Part shown: positions 17,642-27,337 of the stretch, piece by piece
How positions within the stretch are numbered: the first letter of the stretch is position 1
How the letters are laid out: each line of letters starts with the position of its first letter
Source: Barnesiella intestinihominis YIT 11860
GTDB lineage: Bacteria > Bacteroidota > Bacteroidia > Bacteroidales > Barnesiellaceae
Assembly: GCF_000296465.1 (NCBI RefSeq)
Contig: NZ_JH815204.1
Span: 434,001-498,000 of the forward strand
Direction: 5' to 3'
DNA: 64,000 nt
Notes under the pieces: model-generated
Databases searched by the model: none
The model's input: the letters and a program-made list of their open reading frames with translations, nothing else
Told to the model about the DNA's origin: nothing
Translations under genes and position numbers: made by a program

Positions 17642-19741
17642 TTATGGATCGAGGGTGTGTATCCAAGCTCCTTGTGTGCGAATATCGTGGCAGGGAATAC
17701 TATTTTCGAAACAATCGTTTTGTAATTTAGTGGCTCGTCTGGGGTGAACATCGGGACCGATGATAAATTGCCGAACGGAAAATAGTTTGAGTATGTCTTC
17801 TATTCTGCCGTTGAACATCTTGCCGATAATAACATAGTCTATCGTTAGTTTTTTCCCTATTGATAGTTTATCCCATTCTTGTTTACCGAGGAGGACGAGC
17901 CGTTTCCCATAAAATTGGGCGAAGGGATAGTCTATAAAGCCGGTGTTGTCTTTGGTTCCGGTGGAGCCGTGTTGGAATATTTCGTATTGTGTCTTTCCGT
18001 TTTTCATACGGTATTCTTCACCCACTACCCTTTGACCGGAGGTGAGGGTGTCGGATAAGAGAATATAACAACGATCCTTGTCGCTGAGTTGAACGACTGT
18101 TGATTTTTTACTGTCATATACGATAATTTCTGGCTGGGGCGATTTATAAGTGCACAAGTCAAAAATGAGAAAACCGATACAAAAGCCCAGAGTCAGCCAA
18201 AGAGTTTTTTTCGAACGATTCTTGACGGTTATATAAGATAATATGCCACAAATGAAATAAAGCCATAGATAGCGAGTTTCCAACCATACGCTTTCGATGT
18301 GGCTCCACGGTAGTTTGTATATATGCAGGCTTATCTGTTGTATATATTGCAGTAAAAAATCGACGGTATTTCCTAACCAATCATAGGGAATATGTAGGGC
18401 CGAGAATAACAATAGTAAAAAAGAGAGTCCGAAAACAACGGGTAAAAGAGGTAGTACGAAAATATTACCGATTAGAAATAATAGAGGAATAGTGTGAAAA
18501 TAATAGACGGCAATGGGTAGGGCTCCGATTTGGGCGGCGATGGATACTGCGACGCAAGAACTAAGCCAACGAACGATAAAGTAGGGTGAATTACCTCCGA
18601 TATTTAGTTTGGTGTAGAATAGCAAGATAGCGGTTACTGCCGAGAAACTCATTTGAAATCCCACATCGAAAATGAGGTTCGTATCGTACGATAGCATAAA
18701 AAATGCTGCGGCGAAAAGTGCATTGAGAGAACTGTTGCGTCGGTCGAGAAATTCGGCTGTTAAAAGAAAGGATGCCATGATACAAGCTCGTACGGCCGAT
18801 GGTGACAAGCCTGTTATATAAGCATAAATCCATAAAACGAATAAAGTGAATAGAGGCCTTAGTTTTCTGCAAGATTTGAAAAGAGAGAGGAGAAAGAACA
18901 AAAAGTAAATCAAAGATGCTACGACTCCCATGTGAAGTCCGCTTACGGCTAACACATGTGAAAGTCCGGCTGCTGAAAAGTACGATCTTAGGTCTTGTGG
19001 AAATTCCTGTCGTTCGCCTAACAACAAAGCCCTCAATAAAAGAGTACTGTTTTTAGACAAATTACAGGATTGAAGTTGGTCGGAAAGATGTTTTTGTAGA
19101 TCCGAAGTAGCCTTTCGAAGATTCGATTTTGGTTTTTCTCCGATATATTTCCATTGTTTCCCGGTCAAATATTGACTTCTCGATATACCTTTGTGCTTCA
19201 TGAACGAGGCGAAATCGAAAGCATAAGGATTGGTGTTGGGCGGTATTGCTTTCGGTCGAAATTCAAACCCGATGATGTCACCGTATTCGAGTCGTCGGGC
19301 TTGAATACCTTTTTCAAAATAGAGTGCTATTTTTTCTTTATATTTCACGATCGACCCGTTTGTATCCGATAGGGCTGTTATCGTAACGGGACAGTAGTAA
19401 GAGTTCGTTTTTTCTACGGCTTTGTCGTTTACGTGAGCTATCGCGATAGGATAAAAACCGGAAGGCTGTTGGGATATACGGTTTTGAGTGCCATGTAGTA
19501 TCGCTCCGATAGAAAAGACAATCAGGAATAATCCGACTCCGAAAATACTTCGTTTGTGGTATTGTTCTTCAATACTGTCTCGTTTTATGAATGAACTCCA
19601 TAAAACTAAGCCGCATAAAGCGGGAATGAGGTTTCCCCATATCGGTAGACATAGGAACTCTTGGTACAGGATACCTGCCAATAGAGGTACTAACAACCGT
19701 ATGAATGGAGTGCGGGCTGCCGATAGGGAGGAGCTATTCAT
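17642..19741 (-). CDS. comEC: ComEC/Rec2 competence channel
   Basis: A 699-residue polytopic membrane protein. An N-terminal OB-fold region (DUF4131, about 30-200) is followed by the competence domain with the signature AAGLSHVLAVSGLHMG near residue 265 and many transmembrane helices up to about residue 505. ComEC is the inner-membrane channel for single-stranded DNA during transformation. The C-terminal soluble part (about 520-699) lacks a canonical metallo-beta-lactamase HxHxDH motif, so the nuclease-like domain present in many ComEC proteins is degenerate or absent here. The gene is followed at its own upstream side by a LysR regulator 28 bases away. Confidence 0.9.
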   Translation of the reverse strand: MNSSSLSAARTPFIRLLVPLLAGILYQEFLCLPIWGNLIPALCGLVLWSSFIKRDSIEEQYHKRSIFGVGLFLIVFSIGAILHGTQNRISQQPSGFYPIAIAHVNDKAVEKTNSYYCPVTITALSDTNGSIVKYKEKIALYFEKGIQARRLEYGDIIGFEFRPKAIPPNTNPYAFDFASFMKHKGISRSQYLTGKQWKYIGEKPKSNLRKATSDLQKHLSDQLQSCNLSKNSTLLLRALLLGERQEFPQDLRSYFSAAGLSHVLAVSGLHMGVVASLIYFLFFLLSLFKSCRKLRPLFTLFVLWIYAYITGLSPSAVRACIMASFLLTAEFLDRRNSSLNALFAAAFFMLSYDTNLIFDVGFQMSFSAVTAILLFYTKLNIGGNSPYFIVRWLSSCVAVSIAAQIGALPIAVYYFHTIPLLFLIGNIFVLPLLPVVFGLSFLLLLFSALHIPYDWLGNTVDFLLQYIQQISLHIYKLPWSHIESVWLETRYLWLYFICGILSYITVKNRSKKTLWLTLGFCIGFLIFDLCTYKSPQPEIIVYDSKKSTVVQLSDKDRCYILLSDTLTSGQRVVGEEYRMKNGKTQYEIFQHGSTGTKDNTGFIDYPFAQFYGKRLVLLGKQEWDKLSIGKKLTIDYVIIGKMFNGRIEDILKLFSVRQFIIGPDVHPRRATKLQNDCFENSIPCHDIRTQGAWIHTLDP

Positions 19742-19769
19742 AAGTCGATTGTTTGAATGGGGCTTATGT

Positions 19770-20657
19770 TCAAAATTTTCGGGTCATATAGCGCATGAAA
19801 TCCGATTCGACACCACCGGTTTGACCGGTATTTTGAACGAAGCAGAATTCCCGCTCGCAATCGAAGTCGCTGATTTCGATAACTTTCAATTTTCCGTCAG
19901 CTATTTCCGATGATACGGCTTGTATGGAAACAATCCCCACGCTGTCGGTATTGTATAAAAACCGTTTGATACCTTCGGTGGTTCCCAATTGCATGATAAT
20001 ATTGAGTTGGGATAATTTCAACTGGCGTGTACCCAATGCTTTTTCAAAGACCTCTAAACTGCCCGACCCCTGTTCTCGAATAACCAACGGAATTCTTTTC
20101 AGTTCCTCTATCGTTATTTCTTCAAGTTTGGCCAATCGGCTGCGCGTACTGGTTATACAAACCAGTTCGTCTCGCATAAAAGGGGTGTAATGTAGATGTA
20201 TTTGTCGGCTGCAACCCTCGATGAGTCCCAAGTCGATACGATGTTCTTCGACTGCTTTTTCTATATCGCTGGAATTACCATTGATTAACGAGAGTTTTAT
20301 TTGTTTGAATTTCTGTTGAAATGTAGCCAGATAGGGCGGAAGCACATACTGAGCGATCGTTGTGCTTGCTCCCAAACGGAGCTCTCCGATGTGACGCTGG
20401 GTCAATAAGTTCATCTCGAAATCGAGCTGTTTGTATTGTTTGAGAATTTTTTCGGCGTGGCTTAACAGCAGTTCTCCGTCGGGGGTCAGCGTTATGTGAG
20501 TACCCATTCTCTCGAACAGTCGGGTGCTGTATTCTGTTTCAAGTTCTTGTATGTGCTTGCTGATTGCCGGTTGACTTACATATAGCTCTTTCGAGGCTTT
20601 GGTGAAGCTGAGGTTGTGAGCCACACTGCAAAAAACTTTTAATCTGAAATCTATCAT
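19770..20657 (-). CDS. LysR family regulator, CysL-like
   Basis: A 295-residue LysR protein beginning at ATG 20657 (MIDFRLKVF); an in-frame TTG four codons upstream is less likely. Residues 1-60 form the winged helix-turn-helix (FTKASKELYVSQPAISKHIQELE). The rest is the periplasmic-binding-protein-like effector domain with the LGASTTIAQYVLPPYL opening seen in CysL/CbbR-type regulators. Such proteins often control sulfur or nitrogen assimilation. The gene lies in the same direction as aroE (13-base gap) and comEC, so the target is not obvious from its neighbours. Confidence 0.88.
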   Translation of the reverse strand: MIDFRLKVFCSVAHNLSFTKASKELYVSQPAISKHIQELETEYSTRLFERMGTHITLTPDGELLLSHAEKILKQYKQLDFEMNLLTQRHIGELRLGASTTIAQYVLPPYLATFQQKFKQIKLSLINGNSSDIEKAVEEHRIDLGLIEGCSRQIHLHYTPFMRDELVCITSTRSRLAKLEEITIEELKRIPLVIREQGSGSLEVFEKALGTRQLKLSQLNIIMQLGTTEGIKRFLYNTDSVGIVSIQAVSSEIADGKLKVIEISDFDCEREFCFVQNTGQTGGVESDFMRYMTRKF

Positions 20658-20670
20658 GATAAGAGTCAAT

Positions 20671-21414
20671 TTATTCGTTCCAAATCTTCCATGCCGCCAG
20701 TGCTTGCAAATGAAGCATTTCTATTCCGTTTTTTATTTTGCAACCCAGTCGGGCTGCTTTTTGGAGAAATAAAGTCGTTTCGGGATTGTAAATAACGTCG
20801 TAACAAAGATGTTCGGGGCTTAGTGCCGTGTAGGGTATGTTCGGAGATTGGTCTATGTGAGGAAACATGCCTAACGGAGTGGTATTGACAATGATTTTGT
20901 GATTATCGATTAGGTCGGGAGATAAGTCTTCGTAACTGAGTATATCTCCTCTTTTTTGTCGGGAAACGAATGTCGGTGTGATATGCAAGGCTTTTAGCCC
21001 GGCATGAATAGCTTTTGATGCACCACCGGTTCCGAGAATAAGCGCTTTTGTCATGTGGTCGTCCAATAACGGAGCGATAGAATTGGTGAACCCTATGATA
21101 TCGCTATTGAATCCTTTGAGAAATATCTTGTCTCCTTGCCTCGTAATTTTGATGACATTGACCGCTCCGATTTCGCGAGCCAAAGGGTGCAATTCGTCGA
21201 GTAGGGGGATAACTGTGGTTTTATGAGGAATCGTCACATTCAATCCGCACAATTCATGGTTGTCCGAGATAAGCTGTCTCAAACAGGAAATATCCTGTAT
21301 CTCAAAGTTTTCATAGGTGGCGTTTATATGCTCGTCTTCAAATTTTTGTTGGAAAAAAGAGCGGGAAAACGAGTGCCCCAAAGGATAGCCCACTAATCCG
21401 TATTTTCTTTTCAT
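20671..21414 (-). CDS. aroE: Shikimate dehydrogenase
   Basis: A 247-residue enzyme that reduces 3-dehydroshikimate with NADPH in aromatic amino-acid synthesis. The N-terminal substrate site shows GYPLGHSFS and, with the catalytic lysine, LNVTIPHKT. The nucleotide-binding glycine loop is LGTGGASKA near residue 127, and NTTPLGM follows. Slightly short, as in other Bacteroidetes. It is 12 bases after gldB and 13 before the LysR gene. Confidence 0.96.
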   Translation of the reverse strand: MKRKYGLVGYPLGHSFSRSFFQQKFEDEHINATYENFEIQDISCLRQLISDNHELCGLNVTIPHKTTVIPLLDELHPLAREIGAVNVIKITRQGDKIFLKGFNSDIIGFTNSIAPLLDDHMTKALILGTGGASKAIHAGLKALHITPTFVSRQKRGDILSYEDLSPDLIDNHKIIVNTTPLGMFPHIDQSPNIPYTALSPEHLCYDVIYNPETTLFLQKAARLGCKIKNGIEMLHLQALAAWKIWNE

Positions 21415-21426
21415 AAAGCCGATAAA

Positions 21427-22443
21427 TTAACCGTTATATTTAGATGCCGATAATATTTCCCCTCCATTGTCGGTCGTCTCGATAATTTCGATCGCTTCTT
21501 TTTTCTTTTCGTTAGCATAAGCCTTGATGATTTGAAGTCCTATCCAGCGGCCCAATCGTCCCGGTGCATCTTGATGAAGTACCGATACGAAAGGGGCCGG
21601 CTCGATATACTTGTTGATAAGCATCGATTCGGTATTGAACAAGTGCTTTTTACCGATAAGTTGTTTCCATATTTCAGCTTCGTTCTCTTTGCACCATTGA
21701 GCTTGTTTGTCGGAATATCCCAATAGGACATATTCGTTTGTTCGAGGAAATATCTGAGACAAGCAATAAAGAATTTTCCCTTCGTATATCATTCGGTCTA
21801 ATAGTGCGTTTCGCTGTGATTGGTAGGGATATAAAGTGCGTAGCCAAACTTCGACGACATCGATGGGAATGCGGTTGCTTTCATGTAAATTCCGTTCGTA
21901 ATTATAATAGCGTTGTTCATAAAGGGGATAGTTTTCTCCCAAATAACAGTCTAAGGAAACCGATAGCAAAGTGGTATCGATTGTGACGATCGATTGGTTC
22001 AGTCCCGAAATGTGGGTAAGAATGCGGGGACGTTTCTGAGGAGCGAACAACTCGTTGTATCTTAGGAATGCGTTCTGTAATTCGGTAATCCATACGGTAT
22101 CGTTGGAAAATTTTGTTTCTGTATCCGCATACAACTGGGATATAGCCTCGTTGGATAAAAACATTTTTAATCCTTTTTGGAACGATGGAGCATCTCCCAA
22201 ACCGAGTATGTGTCGACAATAAACCGGAAAAAATGGTGTGTATTTATCTATAAAAAGAAATATTTGGGCCGAGTCTGTTTCTTGGACGTAAGAAGGTAGT
22301 CCTTTATCGAATCGTTCTATGGTTACGATCGGATTACTTGAATGGTTCGATATCTCCGATGCTTTTCCGTTGCAAGCGATAAAACAAAGGGTAAGTAAAC
22401 TTACGACGACGGCATATTTGCTTGTTTTCTCGGGTTGTATCAT
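21427..22443 (-). CDS. gldB: GldB-like gliding-motility lipoprotein
   Basis: A 338-residue lipoprotein with signal peptide and lipobox CFIAC, followed by the GldB pattern IERFDKGLPSYVQE and a helical body ending in LGRWIGLQIIKAYA. GldB was found through gliding motility in Flavobacterium and is linked there to type IX secretion, but GldB homologues are also universal in non-gliding Bacteroidales, where the role is unknown. A -7-like CAAATTTA (complement) lies at 22470-22477. It heads the gldB-aroE-lysR-comEC strand block. Confidence 0.85.
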   Translation of the reverse strand: MIQPEKTSKYAVVVSLLTLCFIACNGKASEISNHSSNPIVTIERFDKGLPSYVQETDSAQIFLFIDKYTPFFPVYCRHILGLGDAPSFQKGLKMFLSNEAISQLYADTETKFSNDTVWITELQNAFLRYNELFAPQKRPRILTHISGLNQSIVTIDTTLLSVSLDCYLGENYPLYEQRYYNYERNLHESNRIPIDVVEVWLRTLYPYQSQRNALLDRMIYEGKILYCLSQIFPRTNEYVLLGYSDKQAQWCKENEAEIWKQLIGKKHLFNTESMLINKYIEPAPFVSVLHQDAPGRLGRWIGLQIIKAYANEKKKEAIEIIETTDNGGEILSASKYNG

Positions 22444-22633
22444 AATACTCTCTTTTTATGTCTCTTCTGCAAATTTACTTTTTTCTTTTGAGAAACCCAT
22501 AAAGAACATTTTTGTTTTGTTATACGGTGTATAGGACAATAAATATCTATTAATTCGAGGCTTTTTCGGTCTTTATTCGTACCTTTGCGATATATGTGAG
22601 GAACAGGACGTGCTTGGGCATAAGCGATAAAGC

Positions 22634-22664
22634 TTGTTTCTGTTCTTGGTTTACACTATCTTTG
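22634..22664 (+). promoter_or_regulatory. Promoter of the amidase-MCE genes
   Basis: TTG (22634-22636), a 20-base spacer and TATCTTTG (22657-22664), 56 bases before the start codon: a full Bacteroidetes promoter. A TACCTTTG about 80 bases upstream is another, weaker candidate. Confidence 0.7.
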
Positions 22665-22720
22665 CATATAATGAGTAATAGTTTTTTTACTTATCGGGAT
22701 TAAATGACGGATTATAATTT

Positions 22721-23860
22721 ATGAAGCATTCATATTTCAGCCGGAGGTTATTGTCGGTTTTTATGGCTTTCGCTTTGGGACTTTCCGTCTTGCTGGCCAA
22801 AGATTTTGTCGTGGTGATCGATGCCGGTCATGGCGGGCACGATCCCGGCTCTCTCGGCAGCAAGGCGAAAGAGAAAAACATCAATTTGGGAGTTGCCTTG
22901 AAATTGGGACGTCTGATTGAAAATAATATGCAAGGTGTGAAGGTGGTCTATACCCGTAAAAAAGATGTTTATTTGACCTTGCAAGAGCGAGCTAATATAG
23001 CTAATAAGGTTCAAGGCGATTTGTTTATTTCTATTCATACCAATTCTTTGGATAAAAAGTCCCCTAATCGTAGGAAAGTCGCCGGTGCTTCTACTTGGAC
23101 ATTGGGGTTACACAGAAGCAAGGAGAATTTGGAAGTCGCAAAACGGGAAAATTCCGTTATATATTTGGAGAATGACTTTTCGACTCGTTATGAAGGATTC
23201 GATCCGAATTCGACCGAGTCGTATATTATTTTTGAATTCATGCAGTATAAACACATGGAGCAGAGTATAAACTTTGCTTCGGATATACAACGTGAATTTG
23301 TTTCGACTGCCGGCCGAGTGGATAGAGGTGTAAGACAGGCTGGATTTTGGGTACTCGCTAAAACGAGTATGCCTGCGGTTTTAGTGGAGCTCGATTTTAT
23401 TTGCAATCCGACGCAGGAGAGATTTTTGAATTCCGAATCCGGTCAGGAGAAAATGGCAAAGTCTATATACAATGCTTTTGTCAAATATAAATCAGACTAT
23501 GACCGCAAGCAAAATGCCGGCAAAAGGGTAGAGGAGTCACCGTCTTCTTCCGCCGTTGTATCGCCTGATAAAAAGACTCAAACGGGTGATTCGAATGTGG
23601 AAGTCTCTGAACAAGCCGAGAAATCCGGGGTTACTTATTATAAAGTACAGTTCATGGCTTTGCCTCGGAAATTGCCGGCTAATTCCAAAGAATTTAAAGG
23701 GCTTTCTCCTGTCGAATATTATAAAGACGGAGGAATGTATAAATACACCTATGGAAAATCTACCGACCGAGACGAAATACAGAAACAATATAAAAAAGTA
23801 AAATCTTTGTTTCGCGATGCCTTTATCATAAAGTTCCGTGATGGAAAACGGGTCTATTGA
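22721..23860 (+). CDS. N-acetylmuramoyl-L-alanine amidase with C-terminal SPOR-like region
   Basis: A 379-residue exported amidase. After a signal peptide (about 1-25) comes the Amidase_3 catalytic domain (28-250): VIDAGHGGHDPG with the first zinc histidine, SIHTNS with the second, and PAVLVELDF with the catalytic glutamate. A Ser/Lys-rich linker leads to a C-terminal SPOR-like domain (about 305-379, YYKVQFMA...) that probably binds denuded septal glycan. It cleaves peptide stems from peptidoglycan during division. The MCE gene follows 32 bases later. Confidence 0.92.
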   Translation: MKHSYFSRRLLSVFMAFALGLSVLLAKDFVVVIDAGHGGHDPGSLGSKAKEKNINLGVALKLGRLIENNMQGVKVVYTRKKDVYLTLQERANIANKVQGDLFISIHTNSLDKKSPNRRKVAGASTWTLGLHRSKENLEVAKRENSVIYLENDFSTRYEGFDPNSTESYIIFEFMQYKHMEQSINFASDIQREFVSTAGRVDRGVRQAGFWVLAKTSMPAVLVELDFICNPTQERFLNSESGQEKMAKSIYNAFVKYKSDYDRKQNAGKRVEESPSSSAVVSPDKKTQTGDSNVEVSEQAEKSGVTYYKVQFMALPRKLPANSKEFKGLSPVEYYKDGGMYKYTYGKSTDRDEIQKQYKKVKSLFRDAFIIKFRDGKRVY

Positions 23861-23892
23861 AAGGTATTGTGATGCTGAATAAAAAATAGAAT

Positions 23893-24777
23893 ATGAAAAA
23901 GTGGTTTGGAAAAGAAGTTAAGATAGCACTATCGGTTCTTGCGAGTATTTTGATTTTGTATGTGGGAATTAACTATTTGAAGGGAATCAACGTAATGAAA
24001 CCTTCTAATTATTATTATGTACAATTCCCGAATGTTGCAGGTTTGGCCCAGTCTGCACCGGTATTTATCGATGGATACAAAGTGGGACTCGTGCAGGAAA
24101 TCGTTTATGATTATGATGCGAATGGCGCGATTAAGGTGCTGTTGAATCTCGATAAAAAATTAAAAATCCCGGTCGATAGTAAAGTCTATCTCGAAACCGA
24201 TATGCTTGGAACGGCATCGATTGTTATCGATCTGAACCCTCATGTGAGCGAATACTATGATCATGGAGCCGTTATTGAAGGGGAAGTGAAGTCTGGACTA
24301 ATGCAAAACATACAAGGAGAGTTGTTACCCCAGTTTGCTTTGCTGTTACCGAAACTCGACAGTATTCTTTCGGGATTGCAGACGCTAGTCAATGATCCTG
24401 CTTTATCTGCTTCGGTAAAACGTATCGATCATATTACCGCTAATTTGGAGCGTTCGTCCGTGCAACTATCACAGATGATGAAAGACGATGTGCCGGCTAT
24501 TCTCGACAATGTACAAGGAATAACGGCGCAGGTAAATCAGTTCTCGGGAACTTTGAATTCGTTACCTCTCCAATCTACTATGATTTCGGTTCAGAAAACT
24601 TCCGATAATTTGCAGCAAATAACCAATCGTTTGACTTCTCCCGACAATAGTCTGGGACTATTGTTGAACGACCGGCTGCTGTACGATAAAGCGAATGGCG
24701 TTTTGGGGAGCGTAGATTCTTTGATGATTGATTTAAGACTCAATCCGAAACGTTATGTTCATTTTTCTCTATTTTGA
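23893..24777 (+). CDS. MlaD/MCE family lipid-transport protein
   Basis: A 294-residue protein with one N-terminal transmembrane helix (about 10-28) and an MCE domain (about 37-115, VQFPNVAGLAQSAPVFIDGYKVG). A long helical region follows (about 150-275). MlaD-type proteins form hexameric rings in ABC-driven phospholipid transport between membranes. No MlaE or MlaF gene is in this window, so its partners must lie elsewhere. It is cotranscribed with the amidase gene. Confidence 0.9.
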   Translation: MKKWFGKEVKIALSVLASILILYVGINYLKGINVMKPSNYYYVQFPNVAGLAQSAPVFIDGYKVGLVQEIVYDYDANGAIKVLLNLDKKLKIPVDSKVYLETDMLGTASIVIDLNPHVSEYYDHGAVIEGEVKSGLMQNIQGELLPQFALLLPKLDSILSGLQTLVNDPALSASVKRIDHITANLERSSVQLSQMMKDDVPAILDNVQGITAQVNQFSGTLNSLPLQSTMISVQKTSDNLQQITNRLTSPDNSLGLLLNDRLLYDKANGVLGSVDSLMIDLRLNPKRYVHFSLF

Positions 24778-25124
24778 TTTCGTGAATATTTTTATTATTT
24801 AGAATCATTATAAATAAAAAGAACTGTGTAATTTTTTTGTAATCTTCCCAGAGCTACGCTTATATGTGTTTATTTCCAAATTTCGTATAAAGGGAACGAT
24901 TTTTGTCGTAGAACATGTGGAAGATTGTAAGATATTGTAAATAAGTGTGATAATAATTTTCTATGTCAGATAATTTGCTTTGTAGGGTCGGTGCTTATAA
25001 ACGCCTTGTAATCAATTGTTTGTGCTAGAACTGTAAAAAGCAAATATTTTTGAATTTGTTTTTGATGAAAAATAATTTGAATTTTGTACTCACAAAAGTT
25101 TTTTGATAGAAGATTTACATAAAA
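24778..25124 (+). other. AT-rich non-coding region upstream of dnaA
   Basis: A 347-base very AT-rich gap. It contains an 8-bp inverted repeat (AATCTTCC at 24841-24848 and GGAAGATT at 24919-24926) and repeated TTGTAA motifs, but no exact TTATCCACA DnaA boxes. It could hold the dnaA promoter; evidence for an origin here is weak. Confidence 0.4.
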
Positions 25125-26522
25125 ATGGGTTCAGAACAGCATGTTCAGTTGTGGGACCGATGTTTAACAATTATCAAAGACAATATAAACGAAGAGGCTT
25201 TCGATAGTTTATTCAAGCCGATAGTCTCTTTGGGGTTTGATGATAATGTGTTGACTTTGCTTGTCCCTTCACATTTCGTTATTGAGCAGATTGAGGAGCA
25301 TTATCTCAATTTGCTGAAAAAGGTTCTGCCTCGCATATACGGGGCAAGCGTAAAATTGTTGTATCGTGTACAAATCGTTCGTCAGCCGGAAGCTACCGTC
25401 GATTTGACCGCTACTACTAAATCGACTGCCGTAAAGAAGATGCAGCAGTCGATGCCCAATCTTTTAGACCCTTTCAAACAACGCGTTTACGATGAGCTCG
25501 ATCCCCGCCTGAACCCTATCTATACTTTTGAAAGCTATTATCAAGGGGCGAGTAACATGCTGGCACGTACGGCAGCAGAATCTATTGCTGCAAACCCGGG
25601 GAGAAACACCTTTAATCCGTTGTTTTTATTCGGTGAGTCGGGGGTTGGAAAAACCCACCTGATTCAAGCGATAGGATTGCGTATTAAAGAGAATAATCCG
25701 GCTTCTCGTGTGTTATATTTATCGGCTCATGATTTTTTAGTGCAATATACCGATGCTGTTCGTAATAATCGGGTGAACGATTTTATCAGCTTTTACCAGA
25801 GTATAGATGTTCTGTTGATGGACGATATTCAGGAATTTGCCGGGAAGACCCAGACGCAGAATACATTCTTCCATATATTCAATCATTTGCATCAGAGCAA
25901 TAAGCAATTAGTGCTCACTTGCGACAGACCTCCGGTTGAGTTGGTGGGTATGGTATCGCGCCTGCTGACTCGTTTCAAATGGGGGTTGACGGCCGAGGTC
26001 GAACGCCCTGACTATGAATTACGATACGATATCTTGATGAGTAAGGTTCGTCGTGATGGATTGTCTATTTCCGAAGAGGTTATTGACTATATAGCTCGTA
26101 ATGTCACCGATAATGTGAGAGATTTGGAAGGAGTCATTGTATCGCTTATGGTACGTTCGAGTGTCTTGAAGAAAGAGATTTCGATAGACATGGCCGATCA
26201 AGTGTTGGCTGCCAGTGTAAAGATGACTCAAAAACAGATCACCATAGATTCGATAAAAGAGGCTGTTTGCGGATATTATGGACTGGAAACGTCGAGATTG
26301 TTGGAGCGTACTCGCAAGAGAGAAGTGGTCGTTGCTCGCCAAATGTCGATGTATTTGGCAAAGAAATATACTGCTCTTTCGTTGGCGGGAATCGGTGATG
26401 TGTTAGGGAAAAAAGACCATGCTACGGTTTTGCATGCTTGCAAGACTATATCGGAGCAGGTAGGTGTCGATAAAAAATTGCGCAGCGATTTGGAAGAGAT
26501 AGAGCAGCGTATTCAAGGATAG
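25125..26522 (+). CDS. dnaA: Chromosomal replication initiator DnaA
   Basis: A 465-residue DnaA. Domain I is at residues 1-85, followed by a linker. The AAA+ domain has Walker A GESGVGKTHL and Walker B VLLMDDIQEF, with arginine-finger region RLLTRFKWG. Domain IV (about 370-465) ends with the DNA-box-binding motif GKKDHATVLHACKTI. DnaA melts the origin and loads the replicative helicase. The neighbours (MCE gene upstream, nitroreductase downstream) are not the classic dnaA-dnaN pair, which is normal for Bacteroidales. Confidence 0.98.
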   Translation: MGSEQHVQLWDRCLTIIKDNINEEAFDSLFKPIVSLGFDDNVLTLLVPSHFVIEQIEEHYLNLLKKVLPRIYGASVKLLYRVQIVRQPEATVDLTATTKSTAVKKMQQSMPNLLDPFKQRVYDELDPRLNPIYTFESYYQGASNMLARTAAESIAANPGRNTFNPLFLFGESGVGKTHLIQAIGLRIKENNPASRVLYLSAHDFLVQYTDAVRNNRVNDFISFYQSIDVLLMDDIQEFAGKTQTQNTFFHIFNHLHQSNKQLVLTCDRPPVELVGMVSRLLTRFKWGLTAEVERPDYELRYDILMSKVRRDGLSISEEVIDYIARNVTDNVRDLEGVIVSLMVRSSVLKKEISIDMADQVLAASVKMTQKQITIDSIKEAVCGYYGLETSRLLERTRKREVVVARQMSMYLAKKYTALSLAGIGDVLGKKDHATVLHACKTISEQVGVDKKLRSDLEEIEQRIQG

Positions 26523-26548
26523 TAATATAAATTACTCGAAGAAAAATA

Positions 26549-26576
26549 AAAGAGCTCCTTACTCAGGAGCTCTTTT
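26549..26576 (+). terminator. Bidirectional terminator between dnaA and nitroreductase
   Basis: A perfect 11-bp stem (26549-26559 with 26565-26575), 5-base loop, A-rich on the left and T-rich on the right, so it can stop transcription arriving from either side. Confidence 0.9.
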
Positions 26577-26587
26577 ATTTTTCTTCT

Positions 26588-27337
26588 TCAATCAGGTAAA
26601 CGGAATCCCTGCTTGACGATGAAGTCAAGGAATGTTTTTGAAAATAGTTCATTGTCTTTTCGGGGAGAACGTACGTCTGTGAAGACTTGGGCTAAATTCT
26701 CTTTATGATTCTCTTCGATATATTTCTTGTTTTCTGCCAAATTCTCTTTTTCGAAGTAGAGCCGATGTATTGCTTCGGGGGTATAGTCTTGATATGCTTC
26801 GTGGTGAAGAATCGCTCCGATGGGAAGTCGTTCTATTTGCGCAGGTATATCTGCGGGATAACCTACCGTAAGAGTGGTAATAGGAATGACAAACTTGGGC
26901 AGATGCAATATTTCCGCTATCTGAGGAGCGTTATATGTGGTAGTTCCCAGATAACAGCAACCCAATCCTGAAATTTCGGCTACTGTACAAAACTGTTGAG
27001 CTACAAGCAATGCGTCGATAGCTGCCGTGACGAAGGATTGGAAATTGTCATATCCCGGTTCTGCATGGTTTTGCTCGCACCATTTAATAAATCGGTTGAA
27101 ATCGGCACAAAAAGTTAATACGACAGGGGCGCTGGTTACAGTGGGTTGATTGAAATGAGCCGGAGCTAACTTTTCTTTGTTCTCCTGTTCTCGGGTTATG
27201 ACGACACTGTAAACTTGCATATTTTGCGTCGTGGGGGCTCGAAATGCTGTTTCGAGTAACTCATTGAGTAATTGCTCGTCGATATCCTTATTGAGATATT
27301 TCCGTATGGTTCTTCTTTCTTTTAAAGACGATATCAT
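26588..27337 (-). CDS. NfsA-like nitroreductase
   Basis: A 249-residue flavin oxidoreductase. The N-terminal FMN-binding signature is ERRTIRKYLNKDID, with AFRAPTTQNMQ following, and the central block ISGLGCCYLGTT and VGYPAD are typical of the NfsA/FRase group. These enzymes use NAD(P)H to reduce nitro compounds or flavins. It is a single-gene unit, sharing a terminator with dnaA and facing away from nrdJ. Confidence 0.88.
   Translation of the reverse strand: MISSLKERRTIRKYLNKDIDEQLLNELLETAFRAPTTQNMQVYSVVITREQENKEKLAPAHFNQPTVTSAPVVLTFCADFNRFIKWCEQNHAEPGYDNFQSFVTAAIDALLVAQQFCTVAEISGLGCCYLGTTTYNAPQIAEILHLPKFVIPITTLTVGYPADIPAQIERLPIGAILHHEAYQDYTPEAIHRLYFEKENLAENKKYIEENHKENLAQVFTDVRSPRKDNELFSKTFLDFIVKQGFRLPD

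Noticed and set aside
25125-26522. Replication origin placed at dnaA
   Set aside because: No DnaA-box cluster in the flanking gaps; gene position alone is not evidence in this phylum.
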